NCBI GenBank assembly: GCA_963921425.1
Contig: OY992835.1
Span: 2,480,001 to 2,544,000 of the forward strand
Direction of reading: 5' to 3'
Length of the DNA stretch: 64,000 nt
Source: Dryas octopetala
Taxonomy: Eukaryota > Streptophyta > Magnoliopsida > Rosales > Rosaceae
How positions within the stretch are numbered: the first letter of the stretch is position 1; every line of letters begins with the position of its first letter. The notes under the pieces were generated by a model that ran no database searches, was not told the origin of the DNA, and saw only the letters and a program-made list of their open reading frames with translations. The translations under genes were made by a program, and so were the position numbers. Positions 1-11,363 of this stretch are shown here, in pieces.

Positions 1-451
1 TTGGAATTACTTCAGTATGGGTAAGAATTCTTCCCTTGAAGTCCTGTCAAGTATTTTGAACCTTAAATCTGCAAATTATCTGCTTCATTCTAGAAAATAT
101 CTCCTTTTGTGAGTCCATTTGAATCCCACCATTGTCACTTGTCAGTTATAATATTTTTGAATTCAATCAGAAGTTATAAAATACAATCAGAAGTTTGTTA
201 TACATTTGTTGTGGTTAGAAGTTTTTTTAGTGTTGCTAGCTGCTTTGGTCCTATGACAATTTTCAACTATATGTGGATAATGTGCCAATGTGATGAGTTC
301 TTTTAATAATTGCAGGCTTTTGAGGAAGTTGAGCTCCCTAGGCTAAAGAAAGAGACCCCAAGTATTACACTCTCAATAAAAGGACATGATATGGAAACTG
401 TGGAAGTAATCTTCAGAATTTTATGGACCAAGGAATATTACTGTATAGTTA
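1..451 (+). CDS. Two possible exons of an unrecognised host gene
   Basis: Bases 1-20 read as an open frame ending at a GTAAGA donor. Bases 315-451 form a second open stretch after a TTGCAG acceptor and before a GTAACT donor. Joined in phase 0 they stay open for about 50 codons, with residues such as WAFEEVELPRLKK and later SIKGHDMETVEVIF. The charged composition and correctly placed splice signals suggest real exons of a gene entering the window from the left, with its next intron filled by TEs. I do not recognise the family. The downstream exon is not identified. Confidence 0.3.
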
Positions 452-785
452 GGTAACTTTTATCTATGTAAATGAATCCTTTTTAATTTTGCTTATATTA
501 AATCTGTATTGGTTTTGGATAATAATTATCAATTAGTTATAGGTGTGCATAATTTAGAACTAGTCATATATGCCTTATATTTTGTGTAGATTTTTGAAGT
601 TTCTTAGGGGGTTATATATGGATTATGGTTATCCCTACTTGTAGAGGGATTTGTAATTCTTTTTTGTTAACTTGAATATGGGTTGAAATTGGATGTTGGA
701 AATGTATGAGAATGTTGGATGAAATTTATGGAAGCATTTAAATTGCACAAATTGGCAGGAAAAATTAATATCCAACAACCCATTT
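452..785. other. AT-rich non-coding stretch, possible intron
   Basis: AT-rich, no convincing ORF. If the exon ending at 451 is real, this is the start of its following intron. Nothing else is seen. Confidence 0.3.
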
Positions 786-1421
786 TATTTTATTTTTTTT
801 TAATTCAAAAACATTTACAATATCAGTTAAACACTGATATCTAATGTGTATTAAATCTGATATTTATACAGGTATATATATCGAAATAACAAATAACACT
901 GATATATCATGTTATTTTTATTTCACATTCTAACTCAAACATGATGTTTAAGAGACTTATAATATCTAAAACAACGAATAAACAGATATCTAATGTGTAC
1001 ATATATATCGATTTTAGTTACAAATTCGATGTGTTAAAAATATTATATATCACTTTGATAAAAAAAGTGATGTAACAACCTACCAAATATAGCTTTTGAT
1101 GAGTTTATAATATCGAAAAATAGAACCAAAAAGATATTTAATATACCTTTTAATGTCAGTTCTTGAAAAAATAATGATATTGAAAGTATATTACATATCG
1201 GAATCCGTTCATTTAGATAGCGGAAACTTGAAAATTCGATATATATTATTTATTAACAATATCGGATATTTAACAAATAGGATGTCTAATTTGATATAGA
1301 CATCGGCCCAAAACTGATATTGAAAATAGGGTACATTAGATATCACGTCTGCCCTTATCGGTCGCAAACCTAATAGACATCGGTGTTCCACTGATATCTA
1401 ATGGGGTATTTCCTAGTAGTG
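786..1421. mobile_element. CACTA-like element, right terminus with subterminal ATATC repeats
   Basis: The segment is filled with short GATATC/ACTGATAT motifs in both orientations. It ends at 1421 with a terminus whose reverse complement begins CACTACTAGGAAATACC. This matches the architecture of the CACTA element at 40,302-45,693, which also begins CACTAC and has ATATCAG subterminal repeats. No matching left terminus is visible, so this is a truncated copy or a non-autonomous relative with a diverged left end. No coding sequence. Confidence 0.5.
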
Positions 1422-1474
1422 TATATATATATAATTTTTTCTGGAAATTAATCTTTCTTGATTAGATCACAAGG

Positions 1475-1740
1475 TAATTCCCTTAAATTATTTTGAGCAA
1501 GTACTTCAATTATACACTGATTTTCAACTTAGTACCCAAACTTTCAAAATATACAAAAAAAATCCTCAACTTTAATTTCGTGTCAAATACATACCTCGGC
1601 CGTTAACCGCCTACGTGTCGCCGACGTGGGCCACGCAGACAGCTACCCTAGCGCAGATGTGGCTGCAAGAGGTTGGTTCCCGCCTAAAATGGCCACGTCA
1701 GCCCTGCCACATCTAGTAAAATAATAAAAAATAATTTAAA
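1475..1740. mobile_element. Possible one-ended MITE fragment
   Basis: A stretch with the feel of a MITE end (lines such as 'cttagtacccaaactttc') leads into a GC-rich block with CCGACGTGGGCC around 1,600-1,700. No inverted partner end or TSD is found, so the call rests on appearance only. Confidence 0.25.
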
Positions 1741-1744
1741 ACTC

Positions 1745-3537
1745 AAAATTGATTTGAAAGAAGATGCCGTTAGGAAACTGAGATTTGTTATTTGAGGAAG
1801 ATATTGAGTCTTGATGTTGGTTTGACTGGTGTTGATCGGATTGAAATTGTTGTGAGAGAACAAAACTTAGACCTCGTTCGATTTGGACATATTGATCATT
1901 TTATCTATTTACTTGGAATTCATATAATAAATTCCCAAATTATGAAACTGGCGTATTTTTTTATAGTAGGCAGAAGGAGCTTCACCTCTTGGCTATTTTA
2001 GTGGCAAACAAGTGAAGGATCATGAGTAGGAATCAATTTCAGAAAGGATTCGGCATACCTCGGTGTAAACTGTGAGTGAACTTTGTTTTATAAATGTTTT
2101 ATGCAATCTGGGTTTTATTTATTTCAAGAAAATTATTTAATTATTGCATGCTAACTTAGTTGAGGGATTTAAACAAGCTAGTGCATGTTTATTCATTTTG
2201 AAAAGAGGAAAATAATAATGATTTACTATTACTGTTTGGAAGCTTAAATTTATGATTAATTATCTTGGAATTTTCGATTAATGATTTATGAGATGTTTTG
2301 GAAATCTGTTGAATTGAATAAGTTCAAAAATCTTTTGTTAAATAATTGTTTTGATATGAGTTAAGGAAGTGAGATTTTGAGATCACGGTTACATTGCATG
2401 ATTTTCATAAGGAAGGGTTATGGAAATGGTTTTTGGGTATTATTCTAAGCTGTTTATGATTAAAATTTCTATGTCTTTGAAAGAGATTTTGATTGAGCAG
2501 TTTTCACGATTTGAGAATGATTTTCTTTAAGCGGAATTACTAGAAGAATTATATTTTTCAGTTTTTATCTGGATGAGTATTCCTGAGATGTGGTTTATAG
2601 AGATATCCAAAAGCGGTTTCAAACCACCATATTAGTACCCCCTCAGCAGGTATAGATTTGCTCTGCACTTGCCTAGAGAGGACTCGGCGGTGTATAACCA
2701 GCACTTGCTTTGCACTCGCCTAGAGATGACTCGTCAATATATGACCAGCACTTGCTCTGCACTTGCCTAGTCGGCGGTGTATGACCAGCATTATATATTG
2801 CTCTGCACTTGCCTAGTCGGCGGTGTATGACCAGCATCACATATTGCTTTGCACTTTCCTAGAGATGACTCGGCAGTGTATGACCAGCATTATAAGCTCT
2901 GCGTGCATGTATGACCAGTTTTTCCTTGGATACTAGTGTGGCGTGAGGTTTCAGTTTATGGAGTATTTTGAGAAACGAATTTACAGCAGTAAATACTTTA
3001 TATGACAGTTCAGTAGAGCACTACGTTTTTTTAATTTAGATATTTTAAAAGTTTTACTGCTTGAGAGTATTATTTGTTCTTTAGAGTTTGAATTACAGTT
3101 TTGAAATGATTTAAAAATGGATTTGAGAAATGGTTTTGAAACTGGGGTATCTTTAAAGGAATGAGTTCAAAGTAAACGAGCAGTTTTACAAATGGTTTTC
3201 AAGGGTTTGTCTTAAAGTATTTTTGTCCACTCACAGAGATTATTCTCACGTTTTTTTTAAATTTTTTTGTTTTTTACGTTTCCCTCCAGGTTTTAGAGAT
3301 CGCTGAGGTTAGACCGCACCACGTCGAGGCATTAGTTTTTCCCCACCATTCATCCGTCAACATTGTTGGCATATTATTCTTATGTATTTGATGTTGTAAA
3401 AAATCCTATTTAGTTATGCTCTATTTAAATTCAGATACAAATTTTAAATACAATAGAGATTAGCGGGCCTAACACCCGGTTGGACTCCACAGGATCACTC
3501 CGGATTCCAGCGTGGAAGTCTGGGGACGGTCCTGTCA
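1745..3537 (+). mobile_element. Long LTR family, copy a (5'-truncated, 3' end intact)
   Basis: The 3' part of the 2.8-kb LTR family that is complete at 48,995-51,838. Shared landmarks in order are the GTGAGTG block near 2,070, a 'tagtaccccctcagcagg' block at 2,632, the minisatellite, a 'tggcgtgagg' block, 'aactgggg' near 3,140, the 'gtccactca' block near 3,228, the 'cgtcgaggca' block near 3,322, and the terminal GGTCCTGTCA. The start coordinate is approximate because the 5' half does not align by eye. GATAA follows the terminus but no matching copy is found upstream. Confidence 0.6.
2640..2905 (+). repeat. Minisatellite inside LTR copy a
   Basis: Four to five irregular tandem units, each with a TCTGCACTTGCCTAG box and a GTGTATGACCAGCA box. 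Units vary because some lack the AGAGATGACTCGG segment. Same position in the LTR as the longer array at 50.6 kb. Confidence 0.8.
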
Positions 3538-3540
3538 GAT

Positions 3541-3672
3541 AAACTTCGTGGTCGTGGAACCATTGATTGCTTGGGGCATGTTGAACTTGTAACTGAGCTC
3601 ATGAGAAGGCTGGGGGAGACAAAGCCAAAATTGAAGTCAATTGCATGTGGTGGTTGTCTTGATTGCAAATGA
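3541..3672 (+). CDS. Exon-like 3' end of an unrecognised protein
   Basis: Immediately after the end of LTR copy a there is an open frame of 43 codons ending in TGA at 3670-3672. Its residues include TIDCLGHVELVTELMRRL and a Cys-rich tail CGGCLDCK. It looks like the last exon of a host gene interrupted by the LTR, possibly the gene seen at 1-451, but neither the family nor the link can be established from the sequence. Confidence 0.3.
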   Translation, partial: KLRGRGTIDCLGHVELVTELMRRLGETKPKLKSIACGGCLDCK

Positions 3673-3949
3673 AGAGAATTCCAACGACTTTGTCTAGTTT
3701 AATTTATCAAAATGTCAAAATCAATGACTTTGTCAAACGGTACTAGTTTTCAAAAGATCATAATAAGGGCAAAACTGGTTTTACAAGACAGTTTGGGGTT
3801 TTCAACTAAAACTTGGGTTTTAGAATGATTGTAACCTGCCAAGCATACAAGTTCACACACAATCATCTTTTTAGAATTCCAAGACAGATTTCACAACAAA
3901 AAACAATAAAAAAAATCACCATGAAACTCAATTTTAAATATCTTGAGTT

Positions 3950-5870
3950 GATAAATGCTTACCTAAATCTCTATTATGGCATAACAACTTTGTCTACAGG
4001 CCATGCTACTGTACTGCCAAGAGCTTCTTCAATACAAGTCATGTCAGATGAAGGCCTCCATAAATATGCTTTGGGTTTCCTTGCTATATATATCTACCCA
4101 AATTCTCATGGCATTCGGTCCTAGAGGAATATGATGGGATCACTTGAAGACCAACGTCCTTCAGCCACTATCTCACCAAATCCAGTCCAATCTAACAATT
4201 TGCACTTGCTCTTTGAATTATTATTCACACTCTAACAATAAGAAACAAAAGAAAACATTAGTTATCTTTAGATTGATATTTCAACATGTATATGTATGAT
4301 AATTTAGTACAACTTAGTATTTTACCGACAGAGAAGATAAATTGTCATTTTCCTCAGCTTGTTGACTCATGGGCATAACAACTTTGTTAGCTGGTCATGC
4401 AACTGTATTACCAATAGCTTCTTAAATACAAGTCATACAAGATGTAGGCCTCCATAAAAATGCTTCAGGTTGCTTTGCTATGTCAATCCAAACCTTCATG
4501 GCATTAGGCCCAAGAGGAATGTGATGAACAAGTTCTTTTGTATCACTTGAAGACCAACGTCCCTCAGCAACTATATCTCCTGATCCAGTCCATTCTACCA
4601 ACTTGCACTTGGTTTGTGTGTGAGTATTAACACTCTATATAATAACAAGGCAAACATAAGAAGAAAAAATATTAGGTATAGTTTTAAATTGATATTTGCT
4701 CCTGTACATAGCTTTTTTTTTTTATTTTTTATTTTTCTCATGCAATACAAGTAACAACTTTACCACTGGAGATCGAAGAAGCATTTTCATGTTCCCCATT
4801 TTGTTGACCCCCATTTGGTTGACCCTAATAATGTATAAAGTTTGGATTTAATCAGTAAATAGGTTACAATTGTATCTAAATCAAAAGAAGATATATTTAA
4901 CAGTTTTTTACTTGCCTGAATGTTCATAAATTAGACCATGGACTAAGTCCTCCAAATACTTTATCCTATCTTTAAGTTCAATTTGCCCTTCTTGAAGCTG
5001 GGCCACATGTTTGTCCCTCGATTGTAAGAAAGATAATTTAGTAAGGGTCATTCCTTTTCCCATTGCTCTTATCTTTCTATTAACATCTGGACCAAGGACT
5101 TTGGTTAGAGAATGTTCTTTCACATTAGTTGTTGAGCACGATGGTGAAACACTTTCTAATTTTTTCAACTCTTCCTAAAGGAGGTGATAAAAAAAAAAAA
5201 ACAAGTACAATAAAAACAAAGTACCATACAAAATTAGGCAGATATATCATAAAGGGGTGCCAGGTAATGTAAAGTATATAGATGATCTTTTTTACAATAG
5301 TTTCACCGGCCAGCTGATGTGTTCACTGGTTTACCATCTTTTCTCATGCGTGATTTAATCCAAACTTGAACTCTAAAAATGGAGGATGGGTTTGCACTAG
5401 TCTTTTTCTGAAAGAAAAATAATAATATATATCAAACAGAAATACCACTACTTGAACTATTTAATAAACAAAAACCTAGCTAAAAATATATTAAATTTAG
5501 CAGGTTATATATCACCATGTCAACAGTTAATCGAGCAAATCCATTTTGACTGCATGTGTGTGGAATTTGTTTGCGCCTCATTTTTTTGTACTCTCACTTC
5601 TAGCCTGGGACAATTCATTTTAAAAAAACATGTAAATAACTTATGTAACTTTCACCATAAAAGTACAACAGTTAGTTAATCAATGTGTTTACCTTAAATG
5701 TTGGACTTGTTTTTGACTTTACAAAACTCTTCCATACATTAATATCTTTAATGTTATCAGGCCGGAGTTTAAGCCTTTCTTCTTCATTTGGTGCTATGAG
5801 TATTTGGCAAACTAATCTTGATTTTGAAGCTCTCTAAAGGCAGCCCATCTCCTTACTATTTTTATATAGG
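3950..5870 (-). pseudogene. CACTA (En/Spm) TnpD-like second-gene relic
   Basis: Several minus-strand exon remnants match the plant En/Spm second-gene protein (the Ptta/En/Spm or Transposase_24 type). At 5,330-5,410 a piece reads FRVQVWIKSRMRKDGKPVN. At 4,908-5,168 a 86-residue coiled-coil piece contains LTKVLGPDVNRKIRAMGKGM. The C-terminal domain (DWTGFGEIVAEGRW, then PNAMRIWVDI) occurs twice, at about 3,960-4,240 and 4,380-4,640. The same gene order occurs in the better-preserved copy at 37.2-39.6 kb. Stops and frameshifts rule out function. No termini of the parent element were found. Confidence 0.6.
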
Positions 5871-5990
5871 GTCAAATTATCAAATTGATTTTCCAAAAAA
5901 TTTAGAATTCCTAAACTAATTCTTCAAATTTTCTAGAAAATACTAAATGTCAATTTAATAATTTGACCCCATATAAAAATAGTAGTAGTT
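5853..5990. mobile_element. Small MITE-like inverted repeat
   Basis: About 35 bp at the left (ACTATTTTTATATAGGGTCA...) are repeated inverted at the right (...TGACCCCATATAAAAATAGT), separated by about 65 bp of AT-rich DNA. This is a hairpin-forming miniature element. The TSD is unclear. Confidence 0.55.
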
Positions 5991-6284
5991 AAGATGTGTT
6001 CGTAGGAATTTTCGGGAAATTTTTTTGTATCCCGAGCTATTTTTGGCGAATATTCAAAGTTTGTCTAGGGACCAAATTGATGTTCGATGGCAAAGATGAG
6101 GGATGACACTGAGTGAAAAATACACTTTAGGGACCAAATTAATATTTTGGTGAAAGTTGACGAACTATTTGTGATAAAAACCCAATTCAAAATACACAAA
6201 TCCAATCAAATCTTTCTGACCATAAACCAAAGTATGAAATAAACCATACGCATAAACCATACCCAATTCAAAATAAATCGTGGC
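5991..6284. other. Non-coding stretch
   Basis: AT-rich sequence with a pair of 'ttagggaccaaatt' style repeats at about 6,066 and 6,127. No ORF or element boundary is recognised. Confidence 0.3.
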
Positions 6285-7436
6285 TTGTGACGATCTGACG
6301 GAGTATCGAAACTAGATTTCCCAATTTTTGAGTGGACCTTGATTCTTTTTATTAAATTATGTTTTACCATGTGATTTCGGTCTCTTTAATTTAATTTGAA
6401 ATCGATTAGAGTTTTAAATCTTAAGTTTGCTTAAATAATCATTCGTATAGTTTGATTTCCCTTATCTTGGAATTTATATTTTAGACGATTAAGAAATATT
6501 TCAACAAGTTTTTGGATGTGGTTCATATTGAAGAATTCTTTATTTTAAAAGGGGGTCTTTAATTGTTACTTAGTCTATTAAAAGATTACATATAACTTGG
6601 ATGTTCATTTCTTTGAATATTTATGTATGGTTTGAGACATTGTGATTTTGAGGAAAGTCACATTTTTGATGAGTTGGATTGTTTAGGAGAGTTTTGGAAG
6701 GAATTAAAAAAATGCTTAACCATTTATCTTAAAAGTAAGTAGAGATTTAAAGAATATTTTAAAACTGCTGTGTAAGTGCACGTATTGATCGGACGAGCCT
6801 GCCTGTGTAAAATGCATAGGATTGTGGCCAGGATATGAGCTTGCTCGTACGGAGTGACCTCTCCCTACGAGATTGTGGCCAAGATATAAGCCTGCTCATG
6901 CGGAGTGACCTCTTTGTACGAGATTGTAGCCAGGATAGGAGCTTGCTCATGCAGAGTGACCTCTGTGTACGAGATTGTGACCAGGACATTGTCTACAATT
7001 ACGAGTTTGGAATACGGTAAAACTTCATTTTCCTTCCAAGGATTTTTCTATTTCATAAGTTTAAAGAGGAAATTTCTTTTTATGTTTAATATTTATTCTT
7101 AAGTATATGGTGCTACATAATACTTTTACTCTTAAAGTTTCAAAGAACGACTTTTTACTTGTTTAACCCTTCTATCTTGTGTATAAATAGTTCCTATGAC
7201 GTTGGAGAAGAGATTTTGAAAATAGTTTTAAAACTGGGGGATTTCAAAGAGCGATTGTAAGGTCTTAAAGATTATTATTTTATGACTTCTAAAAGAATAA
7301 ATAAATTTTATGATTCGTTTTCTTAACTCGTCCATTCACTGAGTTTATCTCAAAATTTTCTTGTTTTGTCTTAAATTGTTTTTCCCCCCAGGCCTTAGCA
7401 TTGGTGGAGGTCGAACCAATCACGTCGAGGCATAGC
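6285..7436 (+). mobile_element. Long LTR family, copy b (both ends incomplete)
   Basis: Forward-orientation piece of the same LTR family. It starts near the 'cgtggcttgtgacgatc' block (compare 22,738), has a minisatellite at 6,780-7,000, the 'aaactgggggatttca' block near 7,233, the 'actgagtttatctca' block and the 'cacgtcgaggca' block at 7,421. It then stops without its final 400 or so bp because the inverted copy c begins. Confidence 0.6.
6780..7000 (+). repeat. Minisatellite inside LTR copy b, about 51-bp unit
   Basis: Three clear units plus partial ones, each with a GGAGTGACCTCT box, a TACGAGATTGT box and a GCCAGGATA box. Translation repeats every 17 residues, hence 51 bp. The array is at the same LTR position as the others but with a distinct sequence. 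Confidence 0.75.
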
Positions 7437-7984
7437 TGATAGGACCGCCCCCGGATTCCACCCTGAATCTCGTAGAGTCCTGTGGGAATCCAAAATTAAG
7501 AAAAATCCTACCGAAAATTCGGCAGAGCCTCCCCTGAAAATGGACTAACCCAAAATTTTATTAACCTGTAAAATCACTTCTAAGAACTTCAACCACCGCT
7601 GCCACAATCAAAAAGGGTCTCAGACCCAACAATTTCAAGAAAACCATCTTAAAATTTAAGTGTGGTTATTAGGGCCACTATTCTATTACAAGAAACTTTT
7701 ACAAAATTTAAAATGGCGCCTGCAAGGTCCGAGTAAGGAAGTGAACGTAAATGCCTCGACGTGATTGGCGCGACCGCTCCTTGCCTGGGAAAATTTAAAA
7801 CAAAATAACAAAGCGTGAGGCTTCAAAATTTCCCATAAAATACATTAGATAGCAATTTTTAATTTAAAACTTCAATAAGAACACTAATAGTCGAATAATT
7901 AAATCTCAAAATTTGAAACTCAATCAAGGTAAGATCTTAAGGACTGCATAAGATCTCCTCGTACTAGTACCCAGGGAACTGCTG

Positions 7985-8300
7985 GTATACACGCAGAGCT
8001 TGTGATGTTGGTCATACACTGCCGATTAGGCAAGTGCAGAGCAGAATGTAATGCTGGTCATACACCGCCGAGTTATTTCAAGGTGAGTGCAGAGCAATAT
8101 GTCATGCTGGTCATACACCGCCGTCTAGGCCAGTGCAGAGCAATATATTATGTTGGTCATACACCGCCGTCTAGGCCAGTGCAGAGCAATATATAATGCT
8201 GGTCATACACCGCCAAATAGGCCAGTGCAGAGCAAATGCTGGTCATACACCGCTGAGTCATCTCTAGGTGAGTGCAGAGCAAATCTATACCTGCTGAGGG
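7985..8300 (-). repeat. Minisatellite inside LTR copy c
   Basis: Six to seven units on the minus strand, each with a box that reads AGTGCAGAGCA and a box that reads GCTGGTCATACACCGCC on the plus strand. Unit lengths vary. These are the complements of the GTGTATGACCAGC and TGCTCTGCACT boxes of the 50.6-kb array. Confidence 0.8.
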
Positions 8301-9017
8301 GGTACTAATAGGATGGTTTAAAACTGCTCATTTTAATAATAAAATCATTTGTACCCAAACAAGATTTCTGACCGTTCAAAGATCACCTCGTTTCAAACAT
8401 CTCTTATAAATCTATATAATTTCTGTTAATTGGAACCAATCCGTAAAATCATATTGAAATGGGTTTTTCCGTGATCTTCCATTTGAAACATATTTGACAA
8501 AAGTAAAAATGTATATATAAACACCATTGCTCATTTAAATTCATAAAACTCGTAACTCCAATCAAACCATATCAAAAGATACTTAAACCATTGAAATTCA
8601 CCACATATGTTCATAAAGAAAATGTCTAACTCTCAATCAATATTTCTAAGCTAAAACTCATGATAACCAAAATAAATAATAAAATCATAATTTAAGAAAA
8701 ATACTTTCAAGATAATAGTCTAATTCAATTTCTATTTTTTTTTCTCAAACAAATTCAAATAATTAATATAAATTACGAATTTCATAAATCATTTAAACTC
8801 TTAAGGGTCCACTCACGATTCATCAATTCTCAATAAAGCTCAAGACAACGAATAAAAATTAAATTAGGAATTTCATAAAAACGTTTATAAAATAAAGTCT
8901 ACTCACTATGAAAAGTCCTAGCTTCGATCCCTAGCCGGATCGTCTTGAGCCACGATTATCTCGTCTATAAAATAAAACAATAAACATCCTATTAGTCTCG
9001 ACTCAACAATATATAAA

Positions 9018-9036
9018 GTGTGTGTGTGTGTGTGTA
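9018..9036. repeat. (GT)n microsatellite
   Basis: About nine GT dinucleotides in LTR copy c. Confidence 0.9.
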
Positions 9037-10139
9037 CGAAAACTAACGTCCTACTTGCCCAAAATATTTAATCCAACGGCAAATTCCTAAATTGCCTTAT
9101 TGCTCCCAAACTTAACTAAGTCCAAATCCTTCTCGGCTTCAAATCTACGACATCCACATTCTCAATTTCAACCATAAATTCAAATGGACCCATGCATGTG
9201 GCATACGTTGATTGAGAATTTGCCCAAGAGTTAAATCGATACCCAAAAAAAATGTTCGATCACGACTAAACATGAAATTTCCATCAACCAACATAGCATC
9301 CATCTAAATCAAATCATTAACGAACTAGGTATGGTACTCAAATAATGCTAGATAATTAAAATGGCAGCAGGGTGGTCGGAACTACCGTCGTCGCCACTCA
9401 AAGAAGCGGTCCATAACTCAAAAGTCGTAAATTCTCCAAAATTCATTAAATTGTCGAATCTAATCACCCATTAGAGGTCCATCGGGGTGGAAATTGTCCA
9501 AGAATTAACCAAAAACCACCCCCATGGCCGAAATCAAGGAGAACCCGAAATGGGTGTTTAAATCTCACTTTTTCATCTTCACAAAAACTCAGTATAAAAA
9601 CAACGAATTCAATAGGGAAAAGAGAACCCATAACAAGAGGAAGGAAACCCACAAGAAATCGAGGTGAAAGGAGGTTGGAAGTGGCTGGAATCTGGCGAGA
9701 ACAGTCGGCGATGGTTGGCTTCTAGGAGCGATTTTGCGTCGTTGCACTGGTTGGCCGGCGAGAGGAAGGGTCTGCAGGGGTCGGCGCTGACGAGAAGATC
9801 TCGCCGGCGATCTGGGTTGGTCTGGGTTGGCCGGCGGCGTGAGTTCTTGAGGGTGGTTGATGTGTGCGCAGGGGGAGGGTACGGGGAAGAAGAGAGAGAG
9901 AGAGGGAGTGCGGGAGAGAGAAGGGTTGGAGAGAGAGAGTGTGTGGGCTGGCCTTTTAATTTAAAATGTTTGGGTTTCAAATTACAAAAATGCCCCTTCT
10001 AGAAAAATCTCTATACTTCTTTCCACGGAATTCCGATTTAGGATCCGTTTCACCTACGCGTTTGTACGTTTAAACTCTATTTAACCATGTAAATTTCAAA
10101 ATTTTAAAAGATAACCTCTCCATTAATTCCCTTAGAATC

Positions 10140-11363
10140 ATGAGGGCTGAAGTCTCTAGGGATACTAAACCCCCTAAAATGGACCAATACGACGGGGCCA
10201 AGGACCCCTACGATCATCTCGACAGTTTCAGATATGCCATGGAAGCCCGTCAGGCATCTGAAGCCACTAAGTGCAGAATCGTCTCTTCAACCTTGAAGGG
10301 ATCGGCACGGGGGTGGTTACGAACCTTCCAGCCGAACTCTATCGATTCTTTCTCCGACCTCTGAAGGGCTTTCCTGACAAGCTATCGGGTTGTATCTGAA
10401 CGACTCTACAACCTGAACGATATGTCATTAATCAAGCAACATGAAGGAGAAAGTCTTAAAACCTATCTGATCCGCTTCAACATAGAATACACAAAGTGCC
10501 ACAATTGCGACGACCGATCGGCCAAGAGTGCCCTCATGCAAGGTCTGCTCACTGGGGGACTTTGCTCCCATCTGATGAGGAACCCTCCTTCTACTTACGA
10601 CGAGCTCTCTGCCGAAGCTACCAAATGGGCACGAGCAGAGGAATGAGATGCTCAGGTAGAGGCCCTAAAATCCAAGCCGACCTTGGTCAAGAGGAAGGAG
10701 GGAGAGGTCGTAAGCCCCAAGCCTCAAGTCCAAACTAAAAAGGCCAGAACTGAGGAGCCGTGCCAACTTCTAGGCAAAGGGCCTAAGTATGTCCAATACA
10801 CGGAATACACCCCTCTCAATGCCAGCTTGGAAACAATTTTCTCTAAAATCAAAGATCAACATCCACCTGCTAGGGAGATCAGAGGTCCACCCCCGGATCA
10901 GATTAAAGAGGGCATCTTTTCAAAATACCACTCCAATCACGGTCATGTCACAAGTGACTGTTACGCTCTTCGTGACGGAATAGAAACTCTTGCCCGAGCG
11001 GGTAAGATCAATCAATTCTTGACCGGAGACCAAAAAATACCAAAGATTGCTCTAAAGAGGCCCACTAACACCATCGAGGTCCGGGATGCCGCCATCGGAT
11101 CGATCGGTGGGGGACCAACTTTTGTTGGAAGCTCGAACCGATCCCAGAAGGAGTACGTCAGACAGGCAACCCATGCCTACGAATCCCTGTCAATCCAAGC
11201 AGGTCAGCCTAGCACTTCCAAAAGACAAAGGAAGGATTGGGCACGGGTCATCTTCGAGCCTAACGAATCTAACGAGATCATCTTCCCACACTATGATCCA
11301 ATGGTCATAGTTGCCGAAGTGGCCGGAGAAAGAGAGAGAAGTTGGGAAGCCTCCATTTTCTGA
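10140..11363 (+). pseudogene. gag: Ty3/Gypsy (Tat-like) gag and start of protease, truncated
   Basis: Three consecutive open stretches read as a Tat-lineage Gag. PPKMDQYDGAKDPYDHL and STLKGSARGWL mark the retrotransposon Gag core. A nucleocapsid-like FSKYHSNHGHVTSDCYAL segment follows near 10,918-10,975, then the linker into protease (FPHYDPMVIVAEVA) before homology stops at about 11,330. In-frame stops occur at about 10,362 and 10,644. The N-terminal part of Gag and everything after the protease start are missing. The next sequence is LTR-like, so this is probably an internally deleted element. Gag would package retrotransposon RNA in virus-like particles; this copy is dead. Confidence 0.75.

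Larger units (their letters stand above)
7437..10130 (-). mobile_element. Long LTR family, copy c (reverse orientation, 5' end lost)
   Basis: Begins with TGATAGGACCGCCCCCGG, the reverse complement of the family's 3' terminus. The family blocks follow in reverse order: 'tgcctcgacgtg' at 7,751, minisatellite at 7,985-8,300, the GAGAGA tract at 9,890-9,945, and the 'cgatttaggatccg' block near 10,032. The expected terminal GTTACA is not found before Gypsy gag sequence starts at about 10,140, so this end is truncated. Open frames at 9,464-10,002 lie over the GC-rich, GA-rich leader portion and are probably not genes. Confidence 0.6.

Noticed and set aside
1071..1090. TGTAACAACCTACCAAA as a start of the long LTR family
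   Set aside because: Resembles the LTR 5' end, but what follows is ATATC-rich CACTA subterminal sequence and the matching GATAA TSD is not directly before it.
9464..10002. Overlapping ORFs of 62-123 codons in LTR copy c
   Set aside because: They fall on the GA-rich and GC-rich leader-like part of the LTR; the homologous region of copies d and e has different frames, so coding is not conserved.
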